Positions 33,898 through 42,727 of a stretch of 64,000 nt of DNA are shown in pieces (within the stretch, counting starts at the first letter, position 1; the number at the start of each line of letters is the position of its first letter). This DNA comes from Candidatus Devosia phytovorans (GTDB lineage Bacteria; Pseudomonadota; Alphaproteobacteria; Rhizobiales; Devosiaceae). The stretch is taken from positions 1,927,001-1,991,000 of the forward strand of contig CP119312.1 of NCBI GenBank assembly GCA_029202405.1. The letters are read 5' to 3'. The position numbers and the translations under genes are program-made. The notes beneath the pieces were generated by a model. The model did no database searches, had not been told where the DNA came from, and saw only the letters and a list, made by a program, of their open reading frames with translations.

Positions 33898-34821
33898 TCA
33901 CTTCTTCTCGTGCGGGAATTCCAGGCCCATTTCGCGGTAGCGTTCCGGGTCGTCGCTCCACTTTTCGCGGACTTTCACGAACAAGAAGAGATGGATCGGC
34001 ACTTCGTACATGTCCATCAGTTCCTTGCGCGATTCCGCGCCGATGGCCTTGATGGTCTGACCGCCGGCGCCGAGCACGATCTTCTTGTGGCTCTCGCGCG
34101 AGAGATAGATCACCTGGTCGATCTTGTAGGAGCCGTCCTTCTGGATCTTGAAGCTCTCGGTCTCGACGGTGGAATTATAGGGAATCTCGTCGTGGACACG
34201 CAGGAAGAGTTTTTCGCGCGTTACTTCGGCGGCGGTAATCGCCATGGTGAGGTCGGTGAGGTGATCCTCGGGGAAGTGCCAGGGACCGGGCGGCAGGTGC
34301 TTGACGCACCAGTCGATGAAATCCTGCACGCCATAGCCCTTGAGCGCCGAAATCATGAAGGTGGCCTCGAAGCGCAGCTTCTCGTTGATCGTCTCGGACA
34401 GCTTCAGCAGTTCCTCGTTCTTGACCGTGTCGATCTTGTTGAGGATGAGGATGCGCGGGTGGTTTATGTTTTCCAGACCCTCAACGAGCTTTTCGAGTTC
34501 CGGGGTCAGGCCGCGGTCGACGTCGACGATCAGGGCGACGATATCGGCGTCCCCTGCCCCGCCCCAGGCGCTATCGACCATGGCGCGGTCGAGCCGGCGT
34601 TTCGGGGCAAAGATGCCAGGCGTGTCGATGAAGACGAGTTGCGCCTTGTCGAGCGTCACCACTCCGCGCACCTGGCTGCGGGTGGTCTGCGCCTTGTGGG
34701 TGACGATGGAGACTTTCGTGCCCACCAGCGAATTGAGCAGCGTGGACTTGCCGGCATTGGGGGCGCCGACGAGGGCAATGAAGCCGCAGGAGGTGTCGGT
34801 GAGTTCTTCAGGAGAGGTCAT
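33898..34821 (-). CDS. era: GTPase Era
   Basis: Era is a GTPase that binds the 3' end of 16S rRNA during 30S maturation. The 307-residue protein shows G1 (GAPNAGKST), G3 (DTPG in VFIDTPGIF), G4 (LNKIDTV) and the C-terminal KH domain (KIVLGAGGQTIKAIGAESRK). It overlaps rnc by four bases. The length is typical. Confidence 0.97.
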   Translation of the reverse strand: MTSPEELTDTSCGFIALVGAPNAGKSTLLNSLVGTKVSIVTHKAQTTRSQVRGVVTLDKAQLVFIDTPGIFAPKRRLDRAMVDSAWGGAGDADIVALIVDVDRGLTPELEKLVEGLENINHPRILILNKIDTVKNEELLKLSETINEKLRFEATFMISALKGYGVQDFIDWCVKHLPPGPWHFPEDHLTDLTMAITAAEVTREKLFLRVHDEIPYNSTVETESFKIQKDGSYKIDQVIYLSRESHKKIVLGAGGQTIKAIGAESRKELMDMYEVPIHLFLFVKVREKWSDDPERYREMGLEFPHEKK

Positions 34822-35537
34822 GCGTTTTCACTTTTGGTTTCCTGCCACACCTTCTGGGCAATCAGGAACAGTTCGGCGGCCTTGTGCTCGGCGATCTTCT
34901 TGGAAGGGCCGGTGGCGCTGAGCGGTTCGAAATCCCCGAGGGTGACAGTGATGGTGAATTCGGGAGCGTGGTCGGGTCCACGGCGGTCGGTCTGGGTATA
35001 GGTGGGTGGTTCGAGGCCGCGGGCCTGGGCCCATTCCTGCAGCGTCGTCTTGGCATCGGCCTTGTTGGCGGAACCATCAATCAGGAATTCGGCGAACATG
35101 CGCTCGACGAATTCATAGGCCTTGCCCATGCCGCCATCGGTATAGATGGCGCCGATGACCGCTTCGGTGACGTCGCCGAGAATGGCTTCCTTTTCGGCAC
35201 CGCCGGTGCGGGCTTCACTGTCACCGAGCACCATTTCGGGACCAAGGCCCAGGGTGCGGGCGATGATGGCGCAGGTTTCCTTGCGCACCAGCGTGTTCAG
35301 CGTACGGCTCAACTCGCCCTCATTGGCCTTGGGATAGCGGCGATAGAGCATGTCGGCGACGACAAGGCCGAGGACGCGATCGCCGAGGAATTCGAGGCGC
35401 TGGTAGGAGCGCTCGATGCGCCTGGCGGGCGAGAGCGCGCTGGAATGGGTCAGCGCGCGATGCAGCAGGTCCGGATCGGCAAACTTGTAGCCGAGCCGGA
35501 ACTGGAGTTTTTCATAATTGCGCGCGGAACGGCTCAT
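34818..35537 (-). CDS. rnc: Ribonuclease III
   Basis: Rnc cuts double-stranded RNA in rRNA precursors and mRNAs. The 239-residue protein has the catalytic signature YQRLEFLGDRVLGLVVAD, the second acidic motif GDVTEAVIGAIYTDGG, and a C-terminal dsRNA-binding domain (DAKTTLQEWAQARGLEPPTY). The ATG at 35537 overlaps the lepB stop by four bases and matches family length; the frame continues upstream inside lepB but without conservation. Confidence 0.96.
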   Translation of the reverse strand: MSRSARNYEKLQFRLGYKFADPDLLHRALTHSSALSPARRIERSYQRLEFLGDRVLGLVVADMLYRRYPKANEGELSRTLNTLVRKETCAIIARTLGLGPEMVLGDSEARTGGAEKEAILGDVTEAVIGAIYTDGGMGKAYEFVERMFAEFLIDGSANKADAKTTLQEWAQARGLEPPTYTQTDRRGPDHAPEFTITVTLGDFEPLSATGPSKKIAEHKAAELFLIAQKVWQETKSENA

Positions 35538-36340
35538 GGAACGTGCTGGGTATCGACGCCCTGGAACATCCGGTCCCAGCGGACATTGGCCGGCCACTGC
35601 CAGAGCTGCCAGGGCGGCAGGTTGTCCTTGATCGAGAAGAAGCGCGCTTCGGCTTTGGCGATGAGGTTGACGGCGGGCACATAGCCGACCTGGCTCAGCA
35701 CACGACTATCGGCGGAGCGGTCGCGGTTATCGCCCATCATGAAGTAGTGGCCAGCCGGCACGACATATTCGGAGGTGTTGTCGAGGCCGCCGGTGTCGGA
35801 GATTTCCTGGATGATGTGGTTGGTGCCTTCCGGGAAAGTCTCGCGATAGACGGTGACTTCCACGGTGCGGCCTTCGCTATCGGTATCCTGGGCTTTACCG
35901 ATTTCCTCGCGCTCGATCATGGTGCCGTTGATATAGAGGCGGCCTTCGCGCATCTGGATGGTGTCGCCGGGCAGGCCGACAACGCGCTTGATATATTCGA
36001 TGTTCTGCGGCACCGGGCGGAAAACGGCGATGTCGCCGCGATTGGGCTCGCGACCGAAGATGCGGTTGTTGATCGGCAGTTCGAAGTCGAGCAGGCTGAA
36101 GTCGCCATAGCGGCCCAGCGAGAAGGAATGCTTGCCATAGCCCCAGACGAATTTGTTGGCGACGAAATAGTCGCCGATCATCATGGTCTGTTGCATGGAG
36201 GCGGTGGGGATGGAAAAGGGCTGGTAGAGGAAGGAGCGCAGCACGATGGCGATCAGCAGTGCCTCGACCACCACGACGATGGTTTCCCACCATTCGCTCG
36301 CGGCAGACTTCTTGATGGACTTGTCGGCGGGCTGGCTCAT
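35534..36340 (-). CDS. lepB: Signal peptidase I
   Basis: LepB removes signal peptides from exported proteins. The 268-residue protein has one N-terminal membrane helix (TIVVVVEALLIAIVLRSFL), the nucleophile region FSIPTASMQQTM (Ser), the catalytic Lys in YIKRVVGLPGDTI, and the GDNRDRSADSR box. It is coupled to rnc by a 4-base overlap. The length is normal. Confidence 0.97.
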   Translation of the reverse strand: MSQPADKSIKKSAASEWWETIVVVVEALLIAIVLRSFLYQPFSIPTASMQQTMMIGDYFVANKFVWGYGKHSFSLGRYGDFSLLDFELPINNRIFGREPNRGDIAVFRPVPQNIEYIKRVVGLPGDTIQMREGRLYINGTMIEREEIGKAQDTDSEGRTVEVTVYRETFPEGTNHIIQEISDTGGLDNTSEYVVPAGHYFMMGDNRDRSADSRVLSQVGYVPAVNLIAKAEARFFSIKDNLPPWQLWQWPANVRWDRMFQGVDTQHVP

Positions 36341-36392
36341 GAATTTCCCCGGAAATACGGTGCCGAAGCGTTAGGCGTTTGTAAGCGCCCGG

Positions 36393-36800
36393 TCAATTGC
36401 CAGGGATTGGCAGCGCTTCGACGATAACGAAGGCTTGTGCGAGCCCGGCGTCGTCGGTGATGGTGAGGTGGATGTGGGCCTCGTGGCCCTTGGGCACAAG
36501 GCGGGCCAGCGCTTTTGCCGCGCCATTGGTCAGCTTCATGGTCGGCTTGCCGGAGGGCAGATTGACCACGCCCATGTCGCGCCAGTAGACGCCCCAGGAA
36601 ATGCCGGTGCCGAGCGCCTTGGACATGGCCTCCTTGGCGGCGAAGCGCTTGGCATAAGAGGCGGCGCGTTCGGCGCGGCGATCGGACTTCTGCTGCTCGA
36701 TCTCGGTGAAGCAGCGCTCGGTGAAGCGCGTGCCATATTTGTCCAGCGTCTCGGCGATCCGGTGGATCTGGATCAGGTCCGAGCCCAGGCCGACAATCAT
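36393..36800 (-). CDS. acpS: Holo-ACP synthase
   Basis: AcpS transfers 4'-phosphopantetheine from CoA to acyl carrier protein. The 135-residue product begins MIVGLGSDLIQIHRI (metal-binding Asp) and has FAAKEAMSKALGTG (metal-binding Glu). The ATG at 36800 overlaps the pyrE stop by four bases. In many relatives pdxJ lies between pyrE and acpS; it is not here. Confidence 0.96.
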   Translation of the reverse strand: MIVGLGSDLIQIHRIAETLDKYGTRFTERCFTEIEQQKSDRRAERAASYAKRFAAKEAMSKALGTGISWGVYWRDMGVVNLPSGKPTMKLTNGAAKALARLVPKGHEAHIHLTITDDAGLAQAFVIVEALPIPGN

Positions 36801-37387
36801 TTCACACCCTGGATGCCGCGGCTGCCGGGCTTGACGGCCGGAATGGCGGCCAGTTCGGGTGGCAGGGCATCGGCCGGATAGGCGGGGACCTTGAATTCGA
36901 TCAGCCGCACCAGGGGCACGCCGACATCGGCCTCGCCGGCTGAGCGGTCGATCAGGCAGGCGGCAGCGACCACATTGGCGCCGATGGCGCGCAGGGATTC
37001 CACGCATTCGCGGATCGAGAGGCCGGTGGAGACAATGTCTTCCACCACGACGACCTGGTCACCCGGCTCGATCTCGAAGCCGCGGCGCAGTTCGAACTTG
37101 CCGTCGACGCGCTCGGTATAGAGGGCGGGCACATTGAGATGGCGCGAGGTTTCGTAGCCGGGGATGATGCCGCCGATAGCGGGCGAGACGACCTTGGTTA
37201 CGCCCGGGAATTCGGCCTTGATGCGTTCAGCCAGCGCCTTGCAGAGCTTTTCGGTCTGGTGGGCATACTGGAACACGCGTGCCTTCTGCAGGAAGACGGG
37301 CGAGCGCAGGCCCGAGGACAGGATGAAATGGCCTTCCAGCATGGCGCCGCATTCGCGGAAAATAGCCAGCACTTCATCTTTCGTCAT
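36797..37387 (-). CDS. pyrE: Orotate phosphoribosyltransferase
   Basis: PyrE makes orotidine monophosphate from orotate and PRPP. The 196-residue protein has the PRPP-binding motif VVVVEDIVSTGLSI and a substrate loop region TERVDGKFELRRGF. The ATG at 37387 has GGAG eight bases upstream; two TTG codons precede it. It overlaps the end of rsh by 14 bases. Confidence 0.95.
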   Translation of the reverse strand: MTKDEVLAIFRECGAMLEGHFILSSGLRSPVFLQKARVFQYAHQTEKLCKALAERIKAEFPGVTKVVSPAIGGIIPGYETSRHLNVPALYTERVDGKFELRRGFEIEPGDQVVVVEDIVSTGLSIRECVESLRAIGANVVAAACLIDRSAGEADVGVPLVRLIEFKVPAYPADALPPELAAIPAVKPGSRGIQGVK

Positions 37388-39662
37388 CAACAAATCTCCG
37401 GTCTACCTTGCCGTCCCATTCGAGCGTCGAAATCATGCCCGTCTCGCGCAGCCCGGCGCGCTGGACGGCGGAAAGGCCGGGACTGCGCTTGAGCGTTGCC
37501 AGAACATCGGTCAGTTGCGCAAGGTCGCGCACCTCGATTTCAAAGATCATCTGGTGAAAGTCGGGCGATATCATGCGCATCACCAGATTGTTGATGTTGG
37601 CCTCGCAGGCCGCGATGGCCGAGGAGATCTGCGCCAGCGAGCCGGGCTTGTTGACGCTCTCCATGGTGATCACCGTAGGATAGAGCTTGTCATCCTGGCT
37701 CTTGATGTTCCAGCGCACATCGACCCAGGCCACGTCGCTGTCATGCATGTCAATGAGGGCTTCCGAATGGATCGGATAGACCAGCATGGGTGAATCGGGC
37801 TGGAGGATGCCGACGAGGCGATCGCCCGGCACGACGCCCTCCCCCGAGACCGAGACGGGCATGTGGAAATCAAGCTGGGCCAAAGCCGTCTTGGCGCGCG
37901 GACCGGAGCGTTGGCCGCCGGGCACGCGGAAGCGGAAGAGATCGGTCGAGCGCAGGGCGAACCAGCCATCGGCGGTGTCTGCGACCGGCAGGTCGAGCTT
38001 GCGGCGGCGCTTGCGCAGGCCCTTGATACGGGCGAGTTCGACGCCGAGCGGCTCGGAGCCGATCTTGCCCTCGCCCACGGCAATCAACAATTCGCGGCGA
38101 CCGGGCGACCCCAGCGCTTCAGCCAGGGCCTTGGCCTCGGCGTCGTCGAGCATGACGCCTTCGCGCTCGAGCATCATGTTGAGCACGTGCTCGCCCAGCG
38201 AGAAGGCGCGCTGGGTGGCGGCGTGGCGTACCGACCGGCGGATGGCCGCACGGGCCTTGCCGGTGGCGGCAATGCCCAGCCAGTTCATCGGCGGCACGTG
38301 GTTCTGATCGCGGATGATTTCCACTTCGTCACCCGAGCGCAGTTGCGTGACGAGCGGCAGGATGGAGCCGTTGATCTTGGCGCCGACCGTGGTGTCGCCG
38401 ATGTCGGTATGCAGGGCATAGGCGAAGTCGATCGGCGTTGCGCCGCGCGGCAGGGCGATCAGGCGCCCGCGCGGGGTGAAGCAGAACACCTGGTCCTGGA
38501 ACAGTTCCAGCTTGGTATATTCGAGAAAGTCCTCGGTCGAGGAATTTCCGGTGGTCAGGTGGCTGATGGTCTGGCGCAGCGAGCCATAGGCATGGCTCTC
38601 GTTTTCGATGCGGCTGAGATCGGCCGAGGCGCCATCCTTGTAGAGAGCGTGGGCGGCGATACCGAATTCGGCGACGCGATCCATGTCCTCGGTACGGATC
38701 TGCAGTTCGGCGCGCTGGCGGCCGGGGCCGACGATGGTGGTGTGGATCGACTGGTAGTCATTGTGCTTGGGGACCGAGATATAGTCCTTGAAGCGACCGG
38801 GCACGACCTTCCACTTGGTGTGGACCACGCCCACCGTGTGGTAGCATTCGTCGATCGAATTGACGATGACGCGGAAGCCGATCATGTCGGAGAGCTGTTC
38901 CAGCGCAATCGACTTGCGCTCGATCTTGGAAAAGATCGAATAAGGCGATTTCACCCGCGCCTTGACGCGGGCGGTGATGCCTTCCATCGCCAGCCGTTCG
39001 CTGAGTTCGGTCGAAATGGTCGAAATGGTCTCGCGATATTCGGCCTGCATTTCGTCGAGGCGGGCAGTGATGGCCTCGTAGTGATCGGGCTGGAGGATCT
39101 TGAAGGAGATGTCTTCCAGCTCGTTGCGCATGTCCTGCATACCCATGCGGCCGGCGAGCGGGGCATAGATATCCATGGTCTCCTGGGCGATACGCGTCCG
39201 CTTTTCGGGCGGCATGTATTGCAGGGTGCGCATGTTGTGCAGGCGGTCGGCGAGCTTGACCAGCAGCACGCGGACGTCCTGGCTGATGGCCAGTAGGAGC
39301 TTGCGCAGGTTCTCGGCCTGGGCCTCTTCGCGCGAGACGAGATTGAGCCGCTCGATCTTGGTCAGGCCATCGACGATGGCGCCGATCTCGGAGCCGAACA
39401 TCTGGTCGATTTCGGCGCGGGTGGCGTCGGTATCCTCGATGGTGTCGTGCAACAGGCCAACGGCGATGGAGGCATCGTCGAGCTTGAGCTCGGTCAGGAT
39501 GGCCGCGACTTCGAGCGGATGATTGAAATAGGGGTCGCCGGAGGCGCGCTTCTGCGAGCCATGCTTTTGCATGGCATAGACATAGGCCTTGTTCAAAAGC
39601 GCTTCGTCGGCGTTCGGGTTATAGGCCTGAACGCGTTCGACAAGCTCGTATTGACGCATCAT
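37374..39662 (-). CDS. RelA/SpoT family (p)ppGpp synthetase/hydrolase (Rsh)
   Basis: A single long RSH protein of 762 residues that makes and degrades (p)ppGpp. Domains in order: HD hydrolase (LLHDTIEDT, LADRLHNMRTL intact, so hydrolysis is expected), synthetase (GRFKDYISVPKHNDYQSIHT), TGS (ALPRGATPIDFAYALHTDIG), and a C-terminal ACT domain (MESVNKPGSLAQISSAIA). Alphaproteobacteria usually have one bifunctional enzyme like this, named rsh, relA or spoT. It is downstream of rpoZ and upstream of pyrE. The start could be either of two adjacent ATGs. Confidence 0.96.
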   Translation of the reverse strand: MMRQYELVERVQAYNPNADEALLNKAYVYAMQKHGSQKRASGDPYFNHPLEVAAILTELKLDDASIAVGLLHDTIEDTDATRAEIDQMFGSEIGAIVDGLTKIERLNLVSREEAQAENLRKLLLAISQDVRVLLVKLADRLHNMRTLQYMPPEKRTRIAQETMDIYAPLAGRMGMQDMRNELEDISFKILQPDHYEAITARLDEMQAEYRETISTISTELSERLAMEGITARVKARVKSPYSIFSKIERKSIALEQLSDMIGFRVIVNSIDECYHTVGVVHTKWKVVPGRFKDYISVPKHNDYQSIHTTIVGPGRQRAELQIRTEDMDRVAEFGIAAHALYKDGASADLSRIENESHAYGSLRQTISHLTTGNSSTEDFLEYTKLELFQDQVFCFTPRGRLIALPRGATPIDFAYALHTDIGDTTVGAKINGSILPLVTQLRSGDEVEIIRDQNHVPPMNWLGIAATGKARAAIRRSVRHAATQRAFSLGEHVLNMMLEREGVMLDDAEAKALAEALGSPGRRELLIAVGEGKIGSEPLGVELARIKGLRKRRRKLDLPVADTADGWFALRSTDLFRFRVPGGQRSGPRAKTALAQLDFHMPVSVSGEGVVPGDRLVGILQPDSPMLVYPIHSEALIDMHDSDVAWVDVRWNIKSQDDKLYPTVITMESVNKPGSLAQISSAIAACEANINNLVMRMISPDFHQMIFEIEVRDLAQLTDVLATLKRSPGLSAVQRAGLRETGMISTLEWDGKVDRRFVDDER

Positions 39663-39740
39663 GGAAGGTAGTCGCCGCTCGATTAAGAGTTGACCTTAGC
39701 GGTTTGCCGCAAAATGGAAAGGGCGCTACGCGCCTTGCCG

Positions 39741-39775
39741 CAAAGCAAAACACCCCCGGCTTGCGCCGAGGGTGC
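39741..39775 (-). terminator. Rho-independent terminator of rpoZ
   Basis: On the minus strand CACCCTCGGC and GCCGGGGGTG pair around GCAA and are followed by TTTTGCTTT, just after the rpoZ stop. Some read-through to rsh remains possible. Confidence 0.85.
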
Positions 39776-39796
39776 TGACAGGCACAAGGCCGATCT

Positions 39797-40162
39797 TTAA
39801 TCGTCGCGACGCTCTGGTGGTGCGAGGCTTTCGATGCCGCGCAGCAGTTCTTCTTCGCTGATCGTGTCGAAGTTGATCGAGTCGTCGCCGTTGGCGCTTT
39901 CGATCAGCGGAGCGGCGTGCTCTTCGGGCTCGTCAACTTCCACATACTTCTGCAGCGAGTGGATGAGATCTTCACGCAGGTCGTCTGGCGAAATGGCGCC
40001 ATCGCCGATTTCACGCAGGGCAACCACGGGATTCTTGTCGTTGTCGCGGGCGACGGTGATCTGCGCGCCAGACGAGATCATGCGCGCACGGTGCGCGGCC
40101 ATGAGAACGAGATCGAAGCGGTTTTCGATCTTTTCGATGCAGTCTTCAACGGTGACGCGTGC
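39797..40162 (-). CDS. rpoZ: RNA polymerase omega subunit
   Basis: RpoZ helps assemble RNA polymerase and forms part of the ppGpp site. The sequence VARVTVEDCIEKIENRFDL and LVLMAAHRARMISSGAQITV is canonical; a long acidic C-terminal tail (EEELLRGIESLAPPERRDD) is common in this order. The start is GTG at 40162 with GGAG six bases upstream, aligning with the usual MARVTVED; a TTG five codons earlier is less likely. It precedes rsh, a conserved pairing. Confidence 0.95.
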   Translation of the reverse strand, partial: ARVTVEDCIEKIENRFDLVLMAAHRARMISSGAQITVARDNDKNPVVALREIGDGAISPDDLREDLIHSLQKYVEVDEPEEHAAPLIESANGDDSINFDTISEEELLRGIESLAPPERRDD

Positions 40163-40413
40163 CACGAACGTCTCCAAAACGGATGGAATGAACGCTCCCT
40201 CTACACGACCAATCCCTTCAGCACAAGGCTAGGGGTGTAACCGGATTGTCATCCCTACCCTACGTATCGGTAATGTTAGGCTCTCTTGCCCGATTTCTGG
40301 AAACGTGCGAATAGGATAGTCAATTAAGTTTCGCGGCAGAATTTAATTAAGGCCTTTTAAGCCGCTTCGGCAGCGGCAAACCTTCAGACGGGTTGAGCGT
40401 CTGGGAGACTGAG

Positions 40414-40992
40414 ATGCCCATTGATAATAGGGAAAAGATCGTTCTGTTTATCGACGGAGCGAACCTCTACGCGACATCGAAGGCCATCGGGATCGACATC
40501 GATTACCGCCGCCTGCTCGCCGATTTCAATGCGCGGGCCTATCTGCTGCGCGCCAACTACTACACAGCGCTCGTCGAAGATCAGGAATATTCCTCGATCC
40601 GGCCGCTGATCGACTGGCTGGACTACAATGGCTTCAATGTCATCACCAAGCCGGCCAAGGAATTCACCGATGCCATGGGCCGACGCAAGGTGAAGGGCAA
40701 CATGGACATCGAGCTCTGCGTCGATGCGCTCGAACTCGCCCCGCACTACGATCACATGGTGCTGTTTTCCGGCGATGGCGACTTCACCGCGCTCGTTGCG
40801 GCGCTGCAGCGCAAGGGCAAGCGGGTGACCGTGGTGTCGACGCTGACCACTTCCACGCCGATGATTTCGGACGACCTGCGGCGCCAGGCCGATTTCTTCA
40901 TCGATATCGCGGACCTCGCCAAGACGGTCGGCCGTCCGCCCAGCACTCGCCCTGCCCCGGCGCCCGCGCCGGTCACCTCCGACGAGCACTAA
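40414..40992 (+). CDS. NYN (LabA/DUF88-like) domain protein
   Basis: A 192-residue protein with a PIN-like NYN nuclease fold. Acidic residues expected to bind metal are present: VLFIDGANLYAT (Asp), KGNMDIELCVDALELA (Asp, Asp) and VLFSGDGDFTALV (Asp, Asp). It ends in a Pro/Ala-rich tail. The ATG at 40414 has GGAG upstream and is preferred over a GTG at 40393. It is divergent from rpoZ, as in many relatives. RNA cleavage is the likely role but is not proven for this family. Confidence 0.92.
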   Translation: MPIDNREKIVLFIDGANLYATSKAIGIDIDYRRLLADFNARAYLLRANYYTALVEDQEYSSIRPLIDWLDYNGFNVITKPAKEFTDAMGRRKVKGNMDIELCVDALELAPHYDHMVLFSGDGDFTALVAALQRKGKRVTVVSTLTTSTPMISDDLRRQADFFIDIADLAKTVGRPPSTRPAPAPAPVTSDEH

Positions 40993-40996
40993 AACA

Positions 40997-41026
40997 AAAC
41001 CCGCGGCTCGCACCGCGGGTTTTTGA
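40997..41026 (+). terminator. Rho-independent terminator between NYN gene and smpB
   Basis: AAACCCGCGG/CCGCGGGTTT stem with a CTCGCA loop and T-run, between convergent genes; A-residues on the left allow function on both strands. Confidence 0.93.
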
Positions 41027-41029
41027 TTT

Positions 41030-41527
41030 CTAGCCTCGCCCGCCCTCTTTCATGATGCGGGATTTGTCGCGGTTCCAGTCGCGATCGCGCTCGGTGGCGC
41101 GCTTGTCGTAATTCTTCTTGCCCTTGCCGATACCGATCAAAAGCTTGGCGCGACCCTGGTCGTTGAAGAAGAGCTTCAGCGGCACGATGGTATTGCCGGC
41201 GCGGGCCACTTCCTGGTCAAGATGGGCCAGCTGCTTTTTCGACACCAGGAGTTTGCGCGGACGCTTTTCCTCATGGTTGAAGCGGTTGGCCTGAAGATAT
41301 TCGGGAATGTGCGCGTTGATCAGCCAGAGCTCGCCACGTTCGGGCGAGGCATAGGATTCGGTGATCTGCGCCTTGCCAAGGCGCAGTGACTTGACCTCGG
41401 TGCCGGACAACACGATGCCGGCTTCGAGCGTCTCGCCGATTTCGTAGTCATAGCGCGAGCGGCGGTTTTCAGCCACGAGACCGTGGCTGATCACACCGTT
41501 TTTCGCTTTGTCGTTCTTGGGAGCCAT
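41030..41527 (-). CDS. smpB: SsrA-binding protein SmpB
   Basis: SmpB carries tmRNA to stalled ribosomes. The 165-residue protein has the OB-fold start NRRSRYDYEIGETLEAGIVL, GTEVKSLRLGKAQI, and the basic tail KKNYDKRATERDRDWNRDKS (the C-terminal helix that enters the decoding channel). It follows dapA, the standard pair in this order. tmRNA itself was not found in this window. Confidence 0.97.
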   Translation of the reverse strand: MAPKNDKAKNGVISHGLVAENRRSRYDYEIGETLEAGIVLSGTEVKSLRLGKAQITESYASPERGELWLINAHIPEYLQANRFNHEEKRPRKLLVSKKQLAHLDQEVARAGNTIVPLKLFFNDQGRAKLLIGIGKGKKNYDKRATERDRDWNRDKSRIMKEGGRG

Positions 41528-41540
41528 AAATTTCCTAGAC

Positions 41541-41588
41541 GCATCTCCGGCGCGAAAAACCGGTACCCACTTTTTCGCTCGATGCTCT
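41541..41588. repeat. GCGAAAAACCGGTACCCAC extragenic palindrome
   Basis: GCGAAAAACCGG and CCCACTTTTTCGC form an imperfect palindrome between dapA and smpB. It is related to, but distinct from, the GCGTTTTCG elements at 17391, 23424 and 46379. Confidence 0.55.
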
Positions 41589-41589
41589 C

Positions 41590-42465
41590 TTAGATAAGAC
41601 CTGCGTGGCGCATTGCAAAGTCCACGGCCTCTTCCGTCTGTCGGGAGATCGGCACCAGTGGCAGGCGCAGTTCGTTGGCGCAGCGGTTAAGGCGGCTCAG
41701 CGCATATTTCGCGGCGGTCGGATTGGGCTCGATGAACAGATTCTTGTGCAGATGCACGAGCTTGTCCTGCACTTCGAGCGCACCCTTGAAATCACCCGCC
41801 AGCGACTTGTCCTGCATTTCGGCACAGAGGCGCGGCGCCACATTGGCCGTCACCGAAATGCAGCCGTGGCCGCCATGGGCGTTGAAGGCAAGCGCAGTGA
41901 TGTCCTCGCCCGAGAGGAGGATGAAGTCCTTGCCGAGCTTGTCGCGCTGCAGGCTGGCCCGGCCGAGATCAGCCGTCGCATCCTTGACGCCGACGATATT
42001 GGAATGGGCTTCATGCAGGCGGGCGATGGTATCGACGGTCAGGTCGACCACGGTACGGCCCGGCACGCTATAGAGAATGACGGGAATGCCCACGGCCCTG
42101 GCCACAGCAGAGAAGTGCTGGAACATGCCCTCCTGGTTGGGCTTGTTGTAATAGGGCACGATGGTGAGGACGGCATCGGCACCGGCCTTTTCGGCGAACC
42201 TAGCCAGTTCCACGGCCTCGGCGGTGGAATTGGAGCCAGCGCCGGCAATCACCGGGACGCGCTTGTTGGCGGTCTCGACGGCGATTTCCACCACGCGGCG
42301 GTGTTCTTCGTGGCTGACGGTGGGGCTTTCGCCGGTGGTGCCGACAGGCACCAGACCATGGCTGCCCTCGGCAATCTGCCAGTCGACAAAGCTGCCGAAG
42401 GCTTTCTCATCGACATTCCCATTGAGCATGGGAGTGATGAGCGCCGTAATCGATCCTCGCAGCAT
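41590..42465 (-). CDS. dapA: 4-hydroxy-tetrahydrodipicolinate synthase
   Basis: DapA condenses pyruvate with aspartate semialdehyde on the way to lysine and diaminopimelate. The 291-residue barrel has PVGTTGESPTVSHEEH, the catalytic Tyr region VPYYNKPNQEGM, the Schiff-base lysine in VGVKDATADL, and GGHGCISVTANVAP. The ATG at 42465 (MLRGSITALITPM) matches family starts. It is divergent from the lytic transglycosylase gene and upstream of smpB. Confidence 0.96.
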   Translation of the reverse strand: MLRGSITALITPMLNGNVDEKAFGSFVDWQIAEGSHGLVPVGTTGESPTVSHEEHRRVVEIAVETANKRVPVIAGAGSNSTAEAVELARFAEKAGADAVLTIVPYYNKPNQEGMFQHFSAVARAVGIPVILYSVPGRTVVDLTVDTIARLHEAHSNIVGVKDATADLGRASLQRDKLGKDFILLSGEDITALAFNAHGGHGCISVTANVAPRLCAEMQDKSLAGDFKGALEVQDKLVHLHKNLFIEPNPTAAKYALSRLNRCANELRLPLVPISRQTEEAVDFAMRHAGLI

Positions 42466-42727
42466 TGTCGAAATTTCCTCAGGTTGGGAGCGCCACAGTT
42501 CAGCCGTGGCTTGATGGCATAGACCGTGCGAACGGGTCCTTGAACGGGCCGCACCATAGTTTTTATCGGGCCGCATCACAACGGTTTGTTGCGGCGCAGC
42601 CGCGATGCCGATGGATCGGCAACATCCTGTTTACCCCGACGCGGGTAACCTGGAGTTAACCGCAAGGATTGGTGGCAAGCGTGATGCAAGACGGCGCACA
42701 GCCCGATTGCCGAGAGCGAGACGCGAG